From Azoarcus sp. PA01 (GTDB lineage Bacteria; Pseudomonadota; Gammaproteobacteria; Burkholderiales; Rhodocyclaceae), in assembly GCA_001274695.2 (NCBI GenBank), contig LARU01000002.1, forward strand, positions 1,054,001-1,118,000: a stretch of 64,000 nucleotides of DNA. The letters are read 5' to 3'. Below, in pieces: positions 1 through 8,170 of the stretch. A model generated the notes under the pieces. That model was not told where the DNA came from, made no database searches, and saw only the letters and a program-made list of their open reading frames with translations. Position 1 is the first letter of the stretch, and each line of letters begins with the position of its first letter. The position numbers and the translations under genes are program-made.

Positions 1-654
1 CAGCGGCGGCGTCTTGCGCCCGGTCGGCACCGAGATCGGCAGGATCTCGCCGGCGTAGAAAGCGGCCTCTTTCGCCGCCGCGTATTTCGCCTGCGACGCA
101 GCGGCGAAGCGATCCGCGGCGTCCCGCGTGATGCCGAACTCGGCAGCGACGTTGTCGCCGGTCTCCGGCATGCTGTCGTTGCCGTACTCTTCGACGAGGC
201 GCGGATTCGGGAAGCGCGCGCCGATCGTCGTGTCGAACACCTTGAAATCGCGGCTGTACGCCGATTCGGCTTTCGCGACGACGAAAGGCGCGCGGCTCAT
301 GCTTTCGACGCCACCGGCGACGTAAAGCTCGCCTTCGCCGCAGCTCACCGCGCGGGCGCTGTCGAGCACGGCGGCAAGGCCGCTGCCGCACAGGCGGTTG
401 ACCGTCTGGCCGGCGACCGTTACCGGCAGGCCGGCGAGCAGCGCGGCGTGGCGCGCGACGTTGCGTGAATCCTCGCCGGCCTGGGCCGCGCAGCCGAGGA
501 TCACGTCCTCGACGTCGGCGCCCTGGAACGGCGAGCGGGCGAGCACTTCGCGGATCACGGTCGCGACGAGGTCATCCGGGCGAACCGCGGCGAGCTTGCC
601 GGCGTGGCGGCCGATCGGGGAGCGCAGACCGGCGTAGATGTAAGCGTCGAGCAT
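1..654 (-). CDS. Acetyl-CoA acyltransferase (thiolase), 3' end beyond the window
   Basis: Thiolase that cleaves a 3-oxoacyl-CoA with free CoA to give acetyl-CoA and a shortened acyl-CoA. The first 218 residues are present, starting at the ATG complementary to 652-654; the C-terminal half lies to the left of the window. The nucleophilic cysteine is C89 in VNRLCGSGLAA, and the preceding IRSPIGR-like start (LRSPIGRHAGK) is typical of the degradative PcaF/PaaJ group. The gene follows the 3-hydroxyacyl-CoA dehydrogenase by 26 bp in the same direction, so it is probably the last step of that beta-oxidation operon. The exact substrate (3-oxopimeloyl-CoA, 3-oxoadipyl-CoA or another) cannot be read from this part. 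Confidence 0.9.
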   Translation of the reverse strand, partial: MLDAYIYAGLRSPIGRHAGKLAAVRPDDLVATVIREVLARSPFQGADVEDVILGCAAQAGEDSRNVARHAALLAGLPVTVAGQTVNRLCGSGLAAVLDSARAVSCGEGELYVAGGVESMSRAPFVVAKAESAYSRDFKVFDTTIGARFPNPRLVEEYGNDSMPETGDNVAAEFGITRDAADRFAAASQAKYAAAKEAAFYAGEILPISVPTGRKTPPL

Positions 655-680
655 CAATAGTCCTTGTAGGGAGAGCAGGT

Positions 681-2201
681 TCAGTTTTCGGGAGTCAGCA
701 GCGACACGCCAAGGCGCGCGCGCCGGATCAGCCACGGACTCGGGCGATAGCGCGGGTCGCGGTAGAAATCGTGGAGCCGCTCGAGGATCGTCAGCACCGT
801 CGCGGCGCCGAGCGCATCGCCCATCGCGAGCGGGCCTTTCGGGTAGCCGAGGCCGAGCCGGACTGCGCAGTCGATGTCGTCGGGTGTGGCGACGCGCTGC
901 TGCGCGATGTCGCAGCCGATATTGACGATCATCGCGACGACGCGCTGCGCGACGAAGCCCGGGCTGTCGTGGATCACCGAAACGACGGTGTCTTCGCCTG
1001 CGAGCGCGGCCCACGCGGCGTCACGCGCCGCGGGCGTCGTCAACGGGTTCGTCATCAGCGTCAGGTGGCCGTCGAGGAACAGCGGATCGAGCGCGAGCGT
1101 GCGCGACGGGTCGAGCCCTTCGGCGAGCGCGGTCGTCGTCGTGTCGAAGCCGACCGGCAGCACGAGGCACACCGAGCTGTCGCCCGGCCGCTCGCCGTAG
1201 TCGATCGGAATGCCCCGTCCGGCGAGCAGCGTCAGCACGCGCGCGTGCCCGACCGCGTCGCTCGGGCTGACCCAGATCGGCGTCTGCGTCAGGGCCGGGA
1301 CTTCCGGCGTCGCGACCGGCTCGGCCTGGCCGTTCGTATACGTATAGAAGCCGCGCCCGCTCTTGCGCCCGAGCAACCCCGCGGCGAGGCGCGTGCGCGT
1401 CAGCGGCGACGGACGGTAACGCGGCTCCTGGTAGTACTGCGTGTAGATCGACTCCATGACCGGATGCGAGACATCGAGTCCGGTCAGGTCGAGGAGCTCG
1501 CACGGCCCCATGCGAAAGCCCGCGGCGTCGCGCAGGATCGCATCGACCGCCGGAACTTCGGCGATGCCTTCGCCGAGGACGCGCAGCGCTTCAGTCAGAT
1601 AGCCGCGCCCGGCGTGATTGACAATGAACCCCGGGGTGTCCTTCGCGCGCACCGGCGTGTGCCCCATGCGCCGCGCGAGCGCCGTCAGCGCTTCGCCCGC
1701 CCACGGCGCGGTCAAGGCACCGTCGATGACTTCGACGATCTTCATCAGCGGCACCGGGCTGAAAAAATGGAAGCCGGCGACGCGTTCGGGCACGCGGCAG
1801 CCGGCGGCGATCGACGTCACCGACAGCGACGACGTGTTCGTCGCGAGCAGGCAGTCGTCGGAAACGATCGCTTCGAGGTCGCGGAACAGCTGGCGCTTGG
1901 CGTCGAGATCCTCGACGATCGCCTCGATCACGAGCTCGCAGTCGGAGAGATCCTGCAGCGTGTCGGCGATGTGCAGCCGCGCGACCGCGGCCTGCGCGTC
2001 ATCGGCACTGAGCTTGCCTTTCTCGGCGAGCTTCGCGAGCATCTGCGCGACCGCGTCGCATGCTTCGGCCGCCGCGCGCGGGCGGCTGTCGAAAAGCCGC
2101 ACCTGCACGCCGCCCTGCACTGCAATCTGCGCGATACCGCGGCCCATCAGGCCGGTGCCGACGACTCCGAGAGTCAGGTTCTGGCGTGTCGCATCGAGCA
2201 T
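681..2201 (-). CDS. 3-hydroxyacyl-CoA dehydrogenase, two-domain PaaH type
   Basis: NAD-dependent oxidation of a 3-hydroxyacyl-CoA to the 3-oxoacyl-CoA. The 506-residue protein begins with a Rossmann fold (GTGLMGRG near residues 16-23), has the family segments ANTSSLSV and FHFFSPVPLMK (catalytic His region), and then two copies of the C-terminal 3HCDH domain. That double-domain plan is the one found in PaaH-type enzymes and not in the fused FadB proteins. It lies 3 bp downstream of the crotonase gene and 26 bp upstream of the thiolase, which gives a compact hydratase-dehydrogenase-thiolase operon. The likely role here is one round of beta-oxidation of a dicarboxylyl-CoA such as pimeloyl-CoA; that substrate is inferred from the neighbouring bad/ali genes. 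Confidence 0.92.
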   Translation of the reverse strand: MLDATRQNLTLGVVGTGLMGRGIAQIAVQGGVQVRLFDSRPRAAAEACDAVAQMLAKLAEKGKLSADDAQAAVARLHIADTLQDLSDCELVIEAIVEDLDAKRQLFRDLEAIVSDDCLLATNTSSLSVTSIAAGCRVPERVAGFHFFSPVPLMKIVEVIDGALTAPWAGEALTALARRMGHTPVRAKDTPGFIVNHAGRGYLTEALRVLGEGIAEVPAVDAILRDAAGFRMGPCELLDLTGLDVSHPVMESIYTQYYQEPRYRPSPLTRTRLAAGLLGRKSGRGFYTYTNGQAEPVATPEVPALTQTPIWVSPSDAVGHARVLTLLAGRGIPIDYGERPGDSSVCLVLPVGFDTTTTALAEGLDPSRTLALDPLFLDGHLTLMTNPLTTPAARDAAWAALAGEDTVVSVIHDSPGFVAQRVVAMIVNIGCDIAQQRVATPDDIDCAVRLGLGYPKGPLAMGDALGAATVLTILERLHDFYRDPRYRPSPWLIRRARLGVSLLTPEN

Positions 2202-2204
2202 GAT

Positions 2205-2975
2205 TCACCTTCCTTCAAAGTTGGCTTTCCGTTTCTCGAGGAAGGCCTGCATGCCTTCCTTCTGGTCCCGGCTCGCGAACAGCAATTGGAATGCCTTGCG
2301 CTCGAGCATCAGCGCCGTCTCGAGCGACGCGTCCTGGCCGGCGATCAGCACTTCCTTGATCTGCGCGATCGCCAGCGGCGGCAGCGCCGCGATCTGCGCA
2401 GCGAGTTCGAGCGCATGCGCCTGGACGTCGGCGTCGGCGACGACTTCGCTCGCGAGGCCCATCTCCAGCGCGTCGCGCGCGCTGACCGGCTGGCCGGTGA
2501 GGACCATCTTCATCGCCTTGAACTTGCCGACCGCGCGCGTCAGACGCTGCGTGCCGCCGGCGCCCGGCATGATGCCGACTTTCACTTCGGGCTGGCAGAA
2601 CGACGCGGACTCGCCCGCGACGATGATGTCGGCGTGCATCGCGAGCTCGCAGCCGCCGCCCCACGCGTAGCCATTGACCGCGGCGATCACCGGCTTCGGG
2701 CAGCTCGCGATCGCCTGCCACAGCCGATGGGTGTGACGCAGCATCATGTCGATCGCCCCGGCATCGGCCATCGCGCGGATGTCGGCGCCGGCGGCGAAGA
2801 ACTTGTCGCCGCCCGTCAACACGATGCAGCGCACGTCCGGGTCCTGCCCGAACGCGGTGAAATGCGTGGCGAGCTGCTGCCGGACTTCCTGGTTCAGGGC
2901 ATTGCGAGCGTCGGGCCGGTTCAGGCGCAGCAGCACGATGCCGGGCGCCGGGCGCTCGATGAGGACTTCGTCCAT
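2205..2975 (-). CDS. Enoyl-CoA hydratase (crotonase family)
   Basis: Hydrates a 2-enoyl-CoA to the 3-hydroxyacyl-CoA. The 256-residue protein has the normal crotonase length, the oxyanion-hole segment FFAAGADI, and both catalytic glutamates: E110 in GGGCELAMHAD and E130 in QPEVKVGIMPGAGG. The start is supported by a GGGG-rich ribosome binding site just upstream. It is the first gene of the minus-strand operon and is divergent from the IclR regulator; the space between them holds two identical inverted repeats. Its pathway is probably beta-oxidation of the ring-cleavage product. A PaaF-like role in phenylacetate degradation is the main alternative, but no paaABCDE or paaZ gene is present here. 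Confidence 0.9.
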   Translation of the reverse strand: MDEVLIERPAPGIVLLRLNRPDARNALNQEVRQQLATHFTAFGQDPDVRCIVLTGGDKFFAAGADIRAMADAGAIDMMLRHTHRLWQAIASCPKPVIAAVNGYAWGGGCELAMHADIIVAGESASFCQPEVKVGIMPGAGGTQRLTRAVGKFKAMKMVLTGQPVSARDALEMGLASEVVADADVQAHALELAAQIAALPPLAIAQIKEVLIAGQDASLETALMLERKAFQLLFASRDQKEGMQAFLEKRKANFEGR

Positions 2976-2991
2976 GGCTTTCCCCTTTTGT

Positions 2992-3116
2992 TTCGCTCTG
3001 CGAACGATACGTTTGCACTACACGTTGAATGAACAATACGGTCTTTGCCGTCCGGTGTAAATACTGCGTCGCGGAGCGCCACGTCGCCTTCGCCACTGCG
3101 AGTTTCGCTGTGCGAA
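2992..3116. promoter_or_regulatory. Divergent control region with two matching inverted repeats
   Basis: Two 13-bp inverted repeats of the form TTCGC-TNT-GCGAA lie at 2992-3004 (TTCGCTCTGCGAA) and 3104-3116 (TTCGCTGTGCGAA), one near each of the divergent genes. A related GCGAATTCGC palindrome is at 3145-3154. The layout suits an IclR-family operator that controls both the beta-oxidation operon and the regulator itself. This is inference from position and symmetry. Confidence 0.5.
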
Positions 3117-3217
3117 TCACGGTGCCGCATTCGCGTTGACACGTGCGAATTCGCCATGCCACCATGCCTGCGGAAAACGAAACTCGAAACCGCCACGCGG
3201 AACCCCCGGGACTTCTT

Positions 3218-4021
3218 ATGGATGACGACATCCAGGTATTTGCCGACGACGAAGAAAGCAAGGACCGTCAGTTCGTCAACGCGCTCGCGCGCGGCCTCGA
3301 GCTGCTGCGCTGCTTTCGCCCCGGCGACACCGAACTGAGCAACGCCGAACTCGCGCGCCGCACCGGCCTGCCGAAACCGACCATTTCGCGGCTCACCCAC
3401 ACCTTGACCAAGCTCGGCTATCTCGGTTTTTCCGAGACCCGCGGCACCTACCGTCTGGCCGCCGGCGTGCTCGCGCTCGGCTACGCGCTGCTGTCGAACC
3501 TCGACGTGCGCAAGGTCGCGCGGCCGTACATGGAAGAGCTGTCCGAGTACGCCCAGGTGTCGGTGTCGATCGGCGCGCGCGACCGCCTGAGCGTCGTCTA
3601 TATCGAGAGCTGCCGCAGCAGCGCGAATGTCACGTTGCGCCTCGATGTCGGTTCGCGCATCCCGCTCGCGACTTCCGCGGTCGGGCGCGCGCTGCTGTGC
3701 GGCCTGCCGCAGGGCGAGCGCGACTACCTGATGGATCACATCCGCCTGCGCGACGAGGAGAACTGGCCGCGCATCAAAGCGGGCATCGAGCAGGCACTGC
3801 GCGACTACCACGAGCGCGGTTTCGTCGTGTCCGCCGGCGACTGGCAGAAGGACGTACACGCGATCGGCGTGCCGATGACCGGCGTCGACGGCGAGCGCGC
3901 GATGGCGTTCAACTGCGGCGGCCCGGCTTTCCTGCTGTCGCGCGAGCGGCTCATCGGCGAGGTCGGCCCGCGTCTCGTCGAGCTCGTGCACAAGGTCGAA
4001 GCCGATCTCGGCCGCGCCTGA
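3218..4021 (+). CDS. IclR-family transcriptional regulator
   Basis: DNA-binding regulator of about 267 residues. The N-terminal winged helix-turn-helix (NAELARRTGLPKPTISRLTHTL) is followed by the IclR effector-binding domain (VVYIESCRSSANVTLRL, PLATSAVGRALL, GFVVSAGDWQKDVHAIGVPM). An in-frame GTG at 3143 and an ATG at 3164 could extend the N-terminus; 3218 is chosen because the extra residues look unlike the family and overlap the presumed operator region. It is divergent from the crotonase-dehydrogenase-thiolase operon and is its most likely regulator. The ligand is not evident; IclR proteins near aromatic or alicyclic acid genes often sense pathway acids or CoA esters. Confidence 0.9.
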   Translation: MDDDIQVFADDEESKDRQFVNALARGLELLRCFRPGDTELSNAELARRTGLPKPTISRLTHTLTKLGYLGFSETRGTYRLAAGVLALGYALLSNLDVRKVARPYMEELSEYAQVSVSIGARDRLSVVYIESCRSSANVTLRLDVGSRIPLATSAVGRALLCGLPQGERDYLMDHIRLRDEENWPRIKAGIEQALRDYHERGFVVSAGDWQKDVHAIGVPMTGVDGERAMAFNCGGPAFLLSRERLIGEVGPRLVELVHKVEADLGRA

Positions 4022-4098
4022 AACACTTTCGGATCGAGTCGTTCCGCGCCGCGCCTCGCGGCGGAACGCGACGAAATACAGCCTGTGGAGATGGAAAA

Positions 4099-5751
4099 AT
4101 GAGTCGTGAAGCAATGGAATTCGACGTCGTGATCGTCGGCGGCGGCCCGGCCGGGCTGTCCGCAGCGATCCGCCTGAAGCAGCTCGCCGCCGACGCCGGC
4201 AGCGAACTGTCGATGTGCGTCATCGAGAAAGGCTCGGAAGTCGGCGCGCACATCCTGTCCGGCGCGGTGATGGACCCGCGCGCGCTCGCCGAGCTTTTTC
4301 CCGACTGGCAGGCGCTCGGCGCGCCGCTGAAAGCCGCGGTCACCGAAGACCGCTTCCTGCTGCTCGGTGACACGGGCGGGCGGCAGCTGCCGAACGCGCT
4401 GCTGCCCGACTGTTTCCACAACCACGGCAATTATGTCGTCAGCCTCGGCAACGTGTGCCGCTGGCTCGCGGCCCAGGCCGAAGCGCTGGGCATCGACGTC
4501 TATGCCGGCTTCGCCGGAGCCGAAATCCTGTACGACGCCGAAGGCCGCGTGACGGGTGTGGCGACCGGCGACATGGGGCGCCTGAAGGACGGCTCGGAAG
4601 GCCCGAACTTCCAGCCCGGCATGGAACTGCAGGCGAAATACACGCTGTTCGCCGAAGGCTGCCGCGGCCACCTCGGCAAACAGCTCGAAGCGAAGTTCGA
4701 CTTGCGCCGCGACTGCGATCCGCAGACTTACGGCATCGGCATCAAGGAGCTGTGGGAACTCAAGCCCGAACGCCACCGGGAGGGCCTCGTGATCCACACC
4801 GGCGGCTGGCCGCTCGACCCGGACACCTACGGCGGCGGCTTCCTGTACCACATGGAAGACAACCTCGTGTCGGTCGGGTTCGTCGTCGGCCTCGGCTACC
4901 GCAACCCGCACCTGTCGCCTTTCGACGAGATGCAGCGGCTCAAGACGCACCCGCTGCTGAAGGATTTCTTCGCCGGCGCGCGGCGCGTCGCGTACGGTGC
5001 GCGCGCGATCGCGGCAGGCGGCCTGCAGTCGATGCCGAAGCTGGTGTTCCCGGGCGGCGCGCTGATCGGCGACGACGCGGGCTTCCTCAACGCGAGCCGC
5101 ATCAAGGGTTCGCACTGCGCGATCAAGTCCGGTTCGCTCGCTGCGGAAGCCTGTTTCGCCGCGCTCGCCGCAGGCCGCAACCACGACGAGCTCGCCGCCT
5201 ACCCCGAAGCGTTCCGCGCCAGCTGGCTGTACGAAGAACTGCACAAGGCGCGCAACTTCAAGCCATGGATGAGCAAGGGCCTGAAGACCGGCTCGCTGAT
5301 GTTCGGCATCGACCAGATCGTGCTGCGCGGGCGCGCGCCATGGACGCTGAAGAACAGCGCCGACCACGGCAAGCTGCAGCCCGCGGCCGACAGTGTGCCG
5401 ATCGTCTATCCGAAGCCCGACGGCGTGCTGACGTTCGACCGCCTGTCGTCGGTGTTCATCTCGAACACGAACCACGAAGAAGACCAGCCCTGCCACCTGA
5501 CGCTCGGCGACGCCGCGGTGCCGATCGACGTGAACCTCGCGCAGTTCGACGCGCCGGAGCAACGCTACTGCCCGGCGGGCGTCTACGAGATCGTGCGCGA
5601 CGAAGCCGCGTCATCTGCCGACAGCGCGCGGCTGCAGATCAATGCGCAGAACTGCCTGCACTGCAAGACCTGCGACATCAAGGACCCGACGCAGAACATC
5701 ACGTGGGTCGTGCCGCAGGGCGGCGAAGGGCCGAACTACCCGAACATGTAG
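4099..5751 (+). CDS. Electron transfer flavoprotein-ubiquinone oxidoreductase (ETF-QO)
   Basis: Membrane-associated flavoprotein that takes electrons from reduced ETF, and so from acyl-CoA dehydrogenases, to the quinone pool. The 550-residue length matches the family. The N-terminal FAD motif is VIVGGGPAGLSAA. The C-terminal ferredoxin-like segment has cysteines in NCLHCKTCDIKDP for the 4Fe-4S cluster, after PAGVYEIV. It lies 77 bp downstream of the IclR gene on the same strand. With three acyl-CoA dehydrogenase genes in this window, it is the natural electron outlet for AliB and the other dehydrogenases. ETF subunits themselves are not in the window. The start ATG is preceded by GGAGATGG as a ribosome binding site. 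Confidence 0.95.
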   Translation: MSREAMEFDVVIVGGGPAGLSAAIRLKQLAADAGSELSMCVIEKGSEVGAHILSGAVMDPRALAELFPDWQALGAPLKAAVTEDRFLLLGDTGGRQLPNALLPDCFHNHGNYVVSLGNVCRWLAAQAEALGIDVYAGFAGAEILYDAEGRVTGVATGDMGRLKDGSEGPNFQPGMELQAKYTLFAEGCRGHLGKQLEAKFDLRRDCDPQTYGIGIKELWELKPERHREGLVIHTGGWPLDPDTYGGGFLYHMEDNLVSVGFVVGLGYRNPHLSPFDEMQRLKTHPLLKDFFAGARRVAYGARAIAAGGLQSMPKLVFPGGALIGDDAGFLNASRIKGSHCAIKSGSLAAEACFAALAAGRNHDELAAYPEAFRASWLYEELHKARNFKPWMSKGLKTGSLMFGIDQIVLRGRAPWTLKNSADHGKLQPAADSVPIVYPKPDGVLTFDRLSSVFISNTNHEEDQPCHLTLGDAAVPIDVNLAQFDAPEQRYCPAGVYEIVRDEAASSADSARLQINAQNCLHCKTCDIKDPTQNITWVVPQGGEGPNYPNM

Positions 5752-5822
5752 CGCCACCGGCGGCCACCGCTTTCGCGAACCGGCGCGGCGCGTGGCGTCA
5801 TGCCGCCGCACCCCCGAGCCTG

Positions 5823-5868
5823 CGTCACCCCGACCCCGCATCACCCCGACCCCGCATCACCCCGACCC
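5823..5868. repeat. Short tandem repeat, 16-bp unit
   Basis: Three near-identical copies of a 16-bp unit (consensus CATCACCCCGACCCCG; the last copy is short by 2 bp) lie in the gap between the ETF-QO gene and the PaaY-like gene. No function is suggested by the sequence; it looks like a slippage-prone spacer. Confidence 0.7.
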
Positions 5869-5905
5869 ATTTCGCCCGCGCGAGCGCGGGCAGCAAGGAG
5901 ACCTC

Positions 5906-6520
5906 ATGAAACCGCCCCGCGTCTATGCCATCGACGGCGTCGTCCCGGTCATCGACCCGAGCGCCTACGTACACCCCTCGGCGGTGCTGATCGGCGACGT
6001 CATCGTCGGTCCCGGCTGCTACGTCGGCCCGTGCGCGAGCCTGCGCGGCGACTTCGGCCGGCTGATCCTGATGGCCGGCGTCAACGTCCAGGACACCTGC
6101 GTCATCCACAGCTTTCCGGACCACGACACGGTGGTCAACGAGAACGGCCACATCGGCCACGGCGCCGTGCTGCACTGCTGCACGATCGGGCGCAACGCGC
6201 TCGTCGGCATGAACGCTGTCGTCATGGACAACGCGGTCGTCGGCGAGAACGCGTTCATCGCCGCGTGCAGCTTCGTCAAGGCCGGCATGCAGGTGCCGCC
6301 GGCCACGCTCCTTGCCGGCACGCCGGCGAAAGTCGTCCGCCCGCTGACCGAGCAGGAGATGGCGTGGAAAGTCCAGGGCACGGGCATCTACCAGAACCTC
6401 ACCCGCCGCTGCCTCGCGACGATGGTCGAGACCGATGCGCTCGCCGCGGTCGAGGCCGACCGCAAGCGCATCGTGATGCCGGAAATCGTGCCGCTGAGCG
6501 AGCAAAAACAGCGCAGCTAA
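5906..6520 (+). CDS. PaaY/CaiE-like hexapeptide-repeat protein (gamma-carbonic anhydrase fold)
   Basis: The 204-residue protein is built of left-handed beta-helix hexapeptide repeats (GDVIVGPGCYVGPCASLRGDFG, NGHIGHGAVLHCCTIGRNALVGMNAVV), ending in LLAGTPAKVVRPLT as in PaaY and CaiE. Histidines in HSFPDH and GHIGHGAVLH are in the positions that bind metal in gamma-carbonic anhydrases. PaaY proteins are thioesterases that release CoA from dead-end intermediates during phenylacetate degradation, so a CoA-salvage role for the acyl-CoA pathway here is plausible. It has a clear AAGGAG ribosome binding site. It follows ETF-QO by about 150 bp on the same strand and ends just before a strong hairpin. 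The substrate is unknown. Confidence 0.85.
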   Translation: MKPPRVYAIDGVVPVIDPSAYVHPSAVLIGDVIVGPGCYVGPCASLRGDFGRLILMAGVNVQDTCVIHSFPDHDTVVNENGHIGHGAVLHCCTIGRNALVGMNAVVMDNAVVGENAFIAACSFVKAGMQVPPATLLAGTPAKVVRPLTEQEMAWKVQGTGIYQNLTRRCLATMVETDALAAVEADRKRIVMPEIVPLSEQKQRS

Positions 6521-6525
6521 AAAAA

Positions 6526-6553
6526 CCGGCCCGACGCGGTTGCGTCGGGCCGG
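6526..6553 (-). terminator. Rho-independent terminator for the minus-strand acyl-CoA dehydrogenase transcript
   Basis: A perfect 12-bp stem (CCGGCCCGACGC / GCGTCGGGCCGG) with a four-base loop. Read on the minus strand it is followed by seven T residues, a classic intrinsic terminator. Read on the plus strand it has no T run. It separates convergent transcription from the PaaY-like and acyl-CoA dehydrogenase genes. Confidence 0.85.
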
Positions 6554-6628
6554 TGAAAACTCCGGCGAATCAGGAAGGAGGAGAGGGAGAAACTTTCGCC
6601 GGAGGCAAGACCGGGTTCAGGCGCGGTC

Positions 6629-6832
6629 TCAGCGCCAAAGCTCAGAGCAAGCGTCGTTCCCTGCGGGGCGGCCCGCGAACGGGCGAAAGCTCGGCGCCGC
6701 AAAAAGTCCGGGCAGCCCCCCGGGGGCGGCGTCGAAAGGCCGGAACGGCGGGTGCGGTGCGAACAGCGCCGGCGACACCGCGGACGCCTGGTCGGCAGCC
6801 GCGCCGTCCGTAGGAGTGTCGTCAGCGCGCAT
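6629..6832 (-). CDS. Possible small Ala/Pro-rich protein (doubtful)
   Basis: The 300-bp gap between the terminator and the acyl-CoA dehydrogenase holds this 67-codon frame. Its ATG overlaps the end of the dehydrogenase gene, as in coupled genes. The product is low-complexity, rich in Ala, Pro and Phe with a repeated FRPF, and contains no recognisable domain. GC-rich DNA often leaves such frames open by chance, so it may not be a gene. Nothing else is seen in the gap. Confidence 0.2.
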   Translation of the reverse strand: MRADDTPTDGAAADQASAVSPALFAPHPPFRPFDAAPGGLPGLFAAPSFRPFAGRPAGNDACSELWR

Positions 6833-7976
6833 GCTCGCGGATCAGGTTGCGGGCGATGACGAGCTGCTGGATCTGCGTCGTGCCTTCGAAGATGCGGAAC
6901 AGGCGCACGTCGCGGTAGAAGCGCTCGATGCCGTATTCGGCCAGATACCCGGCGCCGCCGAAGATCTGCACTGCGCGATCGGCGACGCGGCCGCACATCT
7001 CCGACGCGAAGAGCTTCGCACACGCGGCTTCGGTGCCGACGTCGAGCCCTTCGTCACGGCGCCGCGCGGCGTCGATCACCATGCTGCGCGCGGCATAGAT
7101 CTCGGCTTTGCTGTCGGCGAGCATCGCCTGGATCAGCTGGAACTCGGCGATCGGCTTGCCGAACTGCTTGCGCTCCATCGCGTAGCGCAGCGCGTCGTCG
7201 AGCATGCGTTCGGCGACGCCGACGCATACTGCAGCGATGTTGATGCGGCCCTTGTCGAGCACTTTCATCGCAGTCTTGAAGCCGACTTCCTCGCGCCCGC
7301 CGATCAGGTTCACGGCCGGCACGCGGCAGTCGTCGAAAATCACGTCGCAGATGTGCGCGCCCTTCTGGCCCATCTTCTTGTCGATCGGGCCGAGCGACAG
7401 GCCCGGCGTGCCCTGTTCGACGACGAACGCCGAGATGCCGTGCGGCCCTTTCGCGTCGGGGTTCGTGCGGGCCATCACCGTGAAGATGCCGGCTTCCGGT
7501 GCATTCGTGATGTAGCGCTTCGTGCCGTTGAGCACGTAGCAGTCGCCGTCGCGGCGCGCGCTGGTGCGCAGGCTGGCGGCGTCCGAGCCGCTGTCCGGTT
7601 CGGTCAGCGCGAACGAGCCGATGATCTCGCCGGACGCGAGCTTCGGCAGGTAATGGCGCTTCTGCTCCTCGGTGCCGTCGATGACGATGCCCTGGGCGCC
7701 AATGCCGTTGTTGGTCGCGAACAGCGAGCGGAAGCACGGCGAAGTCTTGCCGATCTCGAAGGTCGCGAGGACTTCTTCTTCCATCGTCAGCCCCATCCCG
7801 CCGTATTCCTCGGGAATCGACAGGCCGAACAGGCCGAGTTCCTTCATCTCGTCGACGAGCTCCTGCGGGATCTGGTCGGTTTCGGCGACGTGTGCTTCCT
7901 GCGGCACGAGGCGTTCGCGCACGAAGCGCGAGATCGTGTCGAGAAGAATGTTCAGAGTCTCCTGATCGCGGATCAT
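6822..7976 (-). CDS. Acyl-CoA dehydrogenase
   Basis: FAD-dependent alpha,beta-dehydrogenation of an acyl-CoA, passing electrons to ETF. The 384-residue protein has the full ACAD plan: FALTEPDSGSDAASL and YVLNGTKRYITNA in the middle, RKQFGKPIAEFQ, and the catalytic base E364 in RIFEGTTQIQ. The start at 7976 is chosen for its AGGGAAAAGGA ribosome binding site; an upstream frame to 8093 would add 39 residues read from a palindromic repeat. It is downstream of badH and badI on the same strand, with the repeat in between. It may oxidise pimeloyl-CoA or a shorter dicarboxylyl-CoA after ring opening. This substrate is inferred from context only. Confidence 0.9.
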   Translation of the reverse strand: MIRDQETLNILLDTISRFVRERLVPQEAHVAETDQIPQELVDEMKELGLFGLSIPEEYGGMGLTMEEEVLATFEIGKTSPCFRSLFATNNGIGAQGIVIDGTEEQKRHYLPKLASGEIIGSFALTEPDSGSDAASLRTSARRDGDCYVLNGTKRYITNAPEAGIFTVMARTNPDAKGPHGISAFVVEQGTPGLSLGPIDKKMGQKGAHICDVIFDDCRVPAVNLIGGREEVGFKTAMKVLDKGRINIAAVCVGVAERMLDDALRYAMERKQFGKPIAEFQLIQAMLADSKAEIYAARSMVIDAARRRDEGLDVGTEAACAKLFASEMCGRVADRAVQIFGGAGYLAEYGIERFYRDVRLFRIFEGTTQIQQLVIARNLIREHAR

Positions 7977-8048
7977 GTCCTTTTCCCTCTCCGGTGCTGT
8001 GTTGTGTTTGTCTGGGTCATGCGGTGTGCGCGCTCCGACCGCTTTCTG

Positions 8049-8150
8049 CCGTAACCGAATACCTCCGTTCGCCCTGAGCCTGTCGAAGGGCAATCGCAGG
8101 GCTTCGACAGGCTCAGCCCGAACGGTATTTCGTCAGCGGGTTAATAACCC
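8049..8150. repeat. Palindromic intergenic repeat, copy 1
   Basis: The core (8065-8125) is an imperfect palindrome running from CCGTTCGCCCTGAGCCTGTC to the inverted GACAGGCTCAGCCCGAACGG. Flanks carry ACCGAATAC on the left and GGGTTAATAACC on the right, features shared with copies near 51.48 and 58.06 kb. It lies between badI and the acyl-CoA dehydrogenase. It could form a strong hairpin in the transcript and so lower expression of the downstream gene. Confidence 0.75.
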
Positions 8151-8170
8151 CCGGCCAGAGCGCAGCGGGC

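Noticed and set aside
465-3032. Very long Arg-rich open frame on the plus strand opposite the beta-oxidation genes
   Set aside because: It is a frame kept open by high GC on the strand opposite two well-recognised enzymes; the product is low-complexity and Arg/Ala-rich.
5823-5868. Tandem 16-bp repeats as a regulatory array
   Set aside because: The unit is neither palindromic nor near a promoter-like sequence; slippage in a C-rich spacer is enough to explain it.
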